Source: Jimgerdemannia flammicorona
Lineage: Eukaryota; Mucoromycota; Endogonomycetes; Endogonales; Endogonaceae
Reading direction: 5' to 3'
Length of the DNA stretch: 11,366 bases
NCBI GenBank assembly: GCA_003990745.1
Contig: RBNI01006406.1
Location: forward strand, 1 to 11,366
Shown here: positions 8,491 through 11,366 of the stretch, piece by piece
How the letters are laid out: every line of letters starts with the position of its first letter
Numbering within the stretch: the stretch's first letter is position 1
Position numbers and translations under genes: made by a program
Notes under the pieces: generated by a model
What the model was told of the DNA's origin: nothing
Databases searched by the model: none
Seen by the model: only the letters and a program-made list of their open reading frames with translations

Positions 8491-9154
8491 TTTTTATTAT
8501 AGTCACTTGGACTCCATTCCTTTATTAATACCCATCTATCCCATATAAATACAATGATCCCACCCCCTAACCGATCCCTCTAGGGGGTCCCCGCCCCCCT
8601 ACCCCTTCCCAACAAAAGACCACTTTGTCTAACACTATCACCACCCTCCCACCACTCTGCTCACAGATCCTCACCACCAAACCGCGACGCCGGCCCCCCT
8701 GAGGACCCCATCCCACCCACCACCCAGTCAGCAGATCCCCCAATAGTCCTTCCCATCTTAACATCTTCTCCCCCAGCCCCAGCTGCCGTCCCTCCTCAAA
8801 TACAAAAAGACAATGACCTGCCAGTCCTACCCATATTACTAATACCCACCCTACAGTGAGCCAACTATCCCCCACCCCACCCATGAGCCGAGATCTCAAA
8901 TCCTCCCATCGACCTCCCTCCCCTACCAGCCTACGCCCCACACCCAGTCGATCTCCTATCTCAGCCCAAAAGTCCCCCAAAACCTCGCACTCTCCTAGTC
9001 AATGTTCTAGCATCTGTACATGACCCCCAGCTCTCCCAACATTATAACACTCCTCACAGTCAAATTGTCCACCATCCATCAAATGCCCCGTACGAAAATT
9101 CAGCATAACATTCCTCCGCAACATTCTCCACCATACCACCCAGAACTTGGGGGG
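8491..9154 (-). mobile_element. LINE-C: 5'-truncated LINE, same family as LINE-B
   Basis: The element is bounded exactly by a perfect 16-bp duplication. On the minus strand it starts within ORF2, runs through the C-terminus and a 76-nt 3' UTR with AATAAA (8521-8526), and ends in a short A-rich tail (CTATAATAAAAA). The 3' UTR shares the TGTATTTATATGG...AGTCCAAGTGACTATAA block with LINE-D and more loosely with LINE-B. It keeps roughly 15 CpG sites in 664 bp, unlike LINE-A and LINE-B, which together with the perfect duplication suggests a young insertion or a less mutated one. Confidence 0.93.
8567..9154 (-). pseudogene. LINE-C ORF2 C-terminus with CCHC finger
   Basis: This is the C-terminal 196 codons of ORF2. 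PKFWVVWWRMLRRN corresponds to PPKYWVVW...FLRRN in LINE-B. The finger is C-x2-C (DCEEC, cysteine codons at 9047-9058) followed by H-x4-C (His 9002-9004, Cys 8987-8989), the layout of the RT-associated zinc-binding domain. A TGA at 8999-9001 falls directly after the histidine, where LINE-B has Val. Downstream the frame stays open through a Trp-rich tail ending at TAG 8567-8569. The loss of the 5' part alone would make it non-functional. Confidence 0.88.
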
Positions 9155-9170
9155 AGCTGCTGTGGCAACT
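9155..9170. repeat. Target-site duplication of LINE-C, right copy
   Basis: Identical to 8475-8490; defines the 5' end of LINE-C at 9154. Confidence 0.95.
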
Positions 9171-9371
9171 GTTGCTGTGGTGCCAATTGTTGGGGATAAG
9201 TTGGATATTGCTTTTCGCATCATTTTCACATCGTTTGTTCATTTGTCACTTGCTATTCATATGTTGTACTCAATCGTATGACGACGTCATTGCCACTGGA
9301 TCACATGATTGCTCATCTCATTGTATTCCATCTGTTCACTTGCTTGTTCATTCTATTACATCCTTCTCCCC
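9171..9371. other. AT-rich spacer downstream of the 9372-10193 coding-like stretch
   Basis: The segment is T-rich on the + strand, with repeated TTCATT/TTGTTCA words and a CRE-like GACGTCAT. No reading frame is convincing. It would be the 3' flank of the minus-strand stretch that ends at 9372. No A tail or repeat edge is visible. Confidence 0.5.
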
Positions 9372-10193
9372 TTAGAAATCAATATTCTCATTGATTTGGA
9401 AATTGTGAACCAGGAGAGAGAATGGTGGCAAATCCTCCACAGGGTTGTTGCTATCTTCTTCAGTAGTAGAGGGGGTGGTTGCTGATGGTTTGCTGTCCAG
9501 AATGGAGAAGTCAATAAGGTCTGCAAATGATTCTTGCATGGGGATGGGTGCTAGTGTAGGGGTTCTCCATCTGATGTGGTTAGGGCCATCCAAGTAGGGT
9601 TCTTGATCTTTATGCCTGGGAATATCCATTTGGATGGGTGGTCCTTCAAAGAGGTCAGAGAGGCATTAGAGCCATTGGTCTGGATTGTCATTTAGGAGGG
9701 GGCTCCAGTAGGGTTCGCAGTCAGTAGACTTGAGAGAGATCCAGGAGTTGGCTTCTTGGGCTACCTTGATCTCAAGCTTATCAACTTCAGAGAAAAAGAG
9801 GTTCTGGAGGTCCTTCAGTTGGATGTAGTTGAGGTTGGGGATTGCAAAGAGTGCATGGTGCATGATTTGATGGACCTTCTTGGCAAGTCTTTGCTCATGT
9901 CTGTCCAGGTGGGTCCAGTCTGAGACCTGGTCAGTGGGTAGGTCCTTTGCCCATTGGAGGAGTTGATGGCCAATCTCATATTCATGCCAGATCTCTAGAC
10001 AGCTGGTGGTAAGGTAGGCGCTTTCAATGACTTCACGGCAGTTGAGGACATAATGTCCTAGATCCTGGCTGGAGAGGTTAAGGACCTCTGAGTAGTAGTT
10101 CCTTCCTTGGATAGCAACCTGGATGTGTCTAAAGAGGCGGTCAACCTGGCTTGGGAGGGGCTGGCTACAGTGGGCAGTTTGGTGGCAGGGAGT
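9372..10193 (-). pseudogene. Unrecognised protein-coding-like stretch, one internal stop
   Basis: On the minus strand one frame is open for 175 codons (10193-9669), meets TAA at 9666-9668, then continues 97 codons to TAA at 9372-9374. Composition is protein-like: helical and amphipathic first part (CLEIWHEYEIGHQLLQWAK, HLDRHEQRLAKKVHQIMHH, LQNLFFSEVDKLEIKVAQE), then a Pro/Thr/Ser-rich and acidic tail (GPNHIRWRTPTLAP, TTPSTTEEDSNN). I see no zinc knuckle, protease, transposase or membrane segment, and I do not recognise the family. There is no in-frame ATG near the 5' end, and upstream the same frame has several stops, so the N-terminus is missing, in another exon, or decayed. The internal TAA could derive from CAA. 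It could be the end of a gag-like retroelement ORF or of a repeated host gene. Confidence 0.45.
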
Positions 10194-11366
10194 TTAGCAG
10201 TGGGTAGCAGGCATTCTTGTCTTGTCTTCTGTTTGTGAGGAGAGGGGGACAGCTCCTTTCTCCACTATCTTACCAGTCACAATGTTTGGTAGGTGACCTT
10301 CTGAGTTCTCTTTCCCCTATTATTACCCCCTCTACCTCGGGTTGGTTTGCTGTGCCTGCAAGGGCATGGTGGGAGGAGGGCAATAGTGATGAGTTGCCCC
10401 TTTATCGGTGTCAGATCAGTGCTTCCTCCACTTTTTCGTGGATTCTGGTGCCTTCAGCTGTATCTGGGATATACTCATTTTGGTGCAGCATCTTCTTCCT
10501 TTTGCCATCGCCAACAAGGAGTTGTCTTGGTGTGTCTTGGGCTATGTAGGGAGTCGGCCGACCTTGGGCATCAAGTGCTCAGTGTAGGTTACCTGCAGGT
10601 CCTCGGTGCCTGTGGTGGAGCCCTCTGGCTTTGGTGAGCTTCCTGACGAGCGTGGTTCTGGTGTCGGTGACTGTTTTTCGGGTAATGTCGGGATGGGAGG
10701 GGAGATGGCCATCACAGATAGGAGGAAGGGTGATAATGGTGAACCAGTAGGGTGCCAGGCTGGGGGCAGTCATCAGGGCTGGGGCAGGTGCTGCTTTGGT
10801 GGGGCCTTTTGATTGGTGTGGCACAGTTAGGTAGTAGGTGTCACTCTTGGCTTCTTTTAGCAGTCAGCAGGGTTGGGCCCCAGTCATCAGGGGGGGTCGG
10901 GGGGCCTGAGGCTACCCATTTCAGGCATCTTGGCTGCACTCAACTGGAACCGGGAGCTGACATAGCAACGTGATCGAGGCCTGCAGGCTTGAGTAGTGGG
11001 GTATTGGGGGTTCCCTCCCACCTCACGTGTAAGTCCTTTACTCACCTTAACTGGGAGAACTAGGCTCTACCCACCATGTTGTGCTTTGATGAGGGTTTTT
11101 TCTTTGCCTGTCATTCTCTTTGGGGTGGCAGGGGCTATTTTATTCGGCTCAGGCATGGCCTTGTACATATGTTGGGTTCTCATGCATGTGCTTTCGGTTG
11201 TTGCCATATGGTTGGGTTTCCCCTGGTAGTAGGGAGAGCATGGTGTACAGAATGAGGTGCAGGCCAACATAGGCCCTGCTGCGCCTAGCATAGTCAAGCT
11301 GCTGGACAATAGCTAGCCTAGGTTAATGGGGGGGCAGTGCTTGGTGGGTGGTGGGGGAGGGTTTTG
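10194..11366 (-). other. Degraded coding-like sequence without an identifiable gene
   Basis: The minus strand carries short Pro/Thr/Ala-rich open stretches (11291-11067 from an ATG; about 10860-10579; about 10480-10200) in different frames with stops between them. An ATGGCAACAACC start-like context lies near 11207 and a donor-like AAG/GTGAGT at 11040-11048, but stops precede the donor in all frames, so I do not propose a gene model. CpG is commoner than in the LINEs, especially at 10555-10690. This may be the upstream part of the unit ending at 9372, either intron-containing or decayed. Confidence 0.3.

Noticed and set aside
11040..11048. Splice donor AAG/GTGAGT on the minus strand as evidence for a gene
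   Set aside because: All three upstream frames have stops just before it, and no matching acceptor or downstream exon could be identified.

Overview
The window looks like a transposon graveyard in a eukaryotic genome. There is no bacterial-style operon, ribosome-binding site or dense gene packing. The recognisable content is L1-like non-LTR retrotransposons (LINEs) with A tails, an APE-type endonuclease, a reverse transcriptase and a C-terminal CCHC finger. That finger type is best known from plant-style LINEs, but methylating fungi would also fit the decay pattern, so I do not name a lineage.

Layout. (1) Positions 1-310 and 7887-8140 are two arms of a long inverted repeat; the left arm may extend outside the window. 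Between them, on the + strand, lies a LINE fragment ('LINE-A', 311-1989 and 7747-7886) cut off inside coding sequence at both ends, in the endonuclease on one side and just after RT motif B on the other. This arrangement suggests a terminal-inverted-repeat or foldback element that carries a captured LINE segment. (2) LINE-A holds a 130-bp insertion (651-780): the last 88 bp of a related LINE plus a pure A42 tail, flanked by a 14-bp direct repeat. (3) A near full-length, dead LINE of the same family ('LINE-B', about 1992-7746, minus strand) sits in the RT domain of LINE-A. It has a 22-nt A tail, a 3' UTR with AATAAA, ORF2 (EN-RT-zinc finger, 5728 to 2118), ORF1 (about 7506 to 5744) and a 5' leader. 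(4) 8141-8474 is unassigned spacer. (5) 'LINE-C' (8491-9154, minus strand) is a 5'-truncated copy with a perfect 16-bp target-site duplication. (6) 9372-10193, minus strand, is an unrecognised coding-like stretch of 273 codons broken by one stop. The rest, to 11366, is Pro/Thr-rich, coding-like but heavily interrupted minus-strand sequence without a recognisable gene.

History inferred from nesting and decay. The inverted-repeat element with its LINE segment is oldest. LINE-B and the short LINE tail entered it later. LINE-C inserted outside it and keeps many CpG sites, while LINE-A and LINE-B are almost CpG-free and full of TGA and TAG stops with few frameshifts, a cytosine-deamination signature. 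I see no intact protein-coding gene, RNA gene, CRISPR array or defence system here. The most interesting object is the inverted-repeat element with its doubly truncated LINE cargo.
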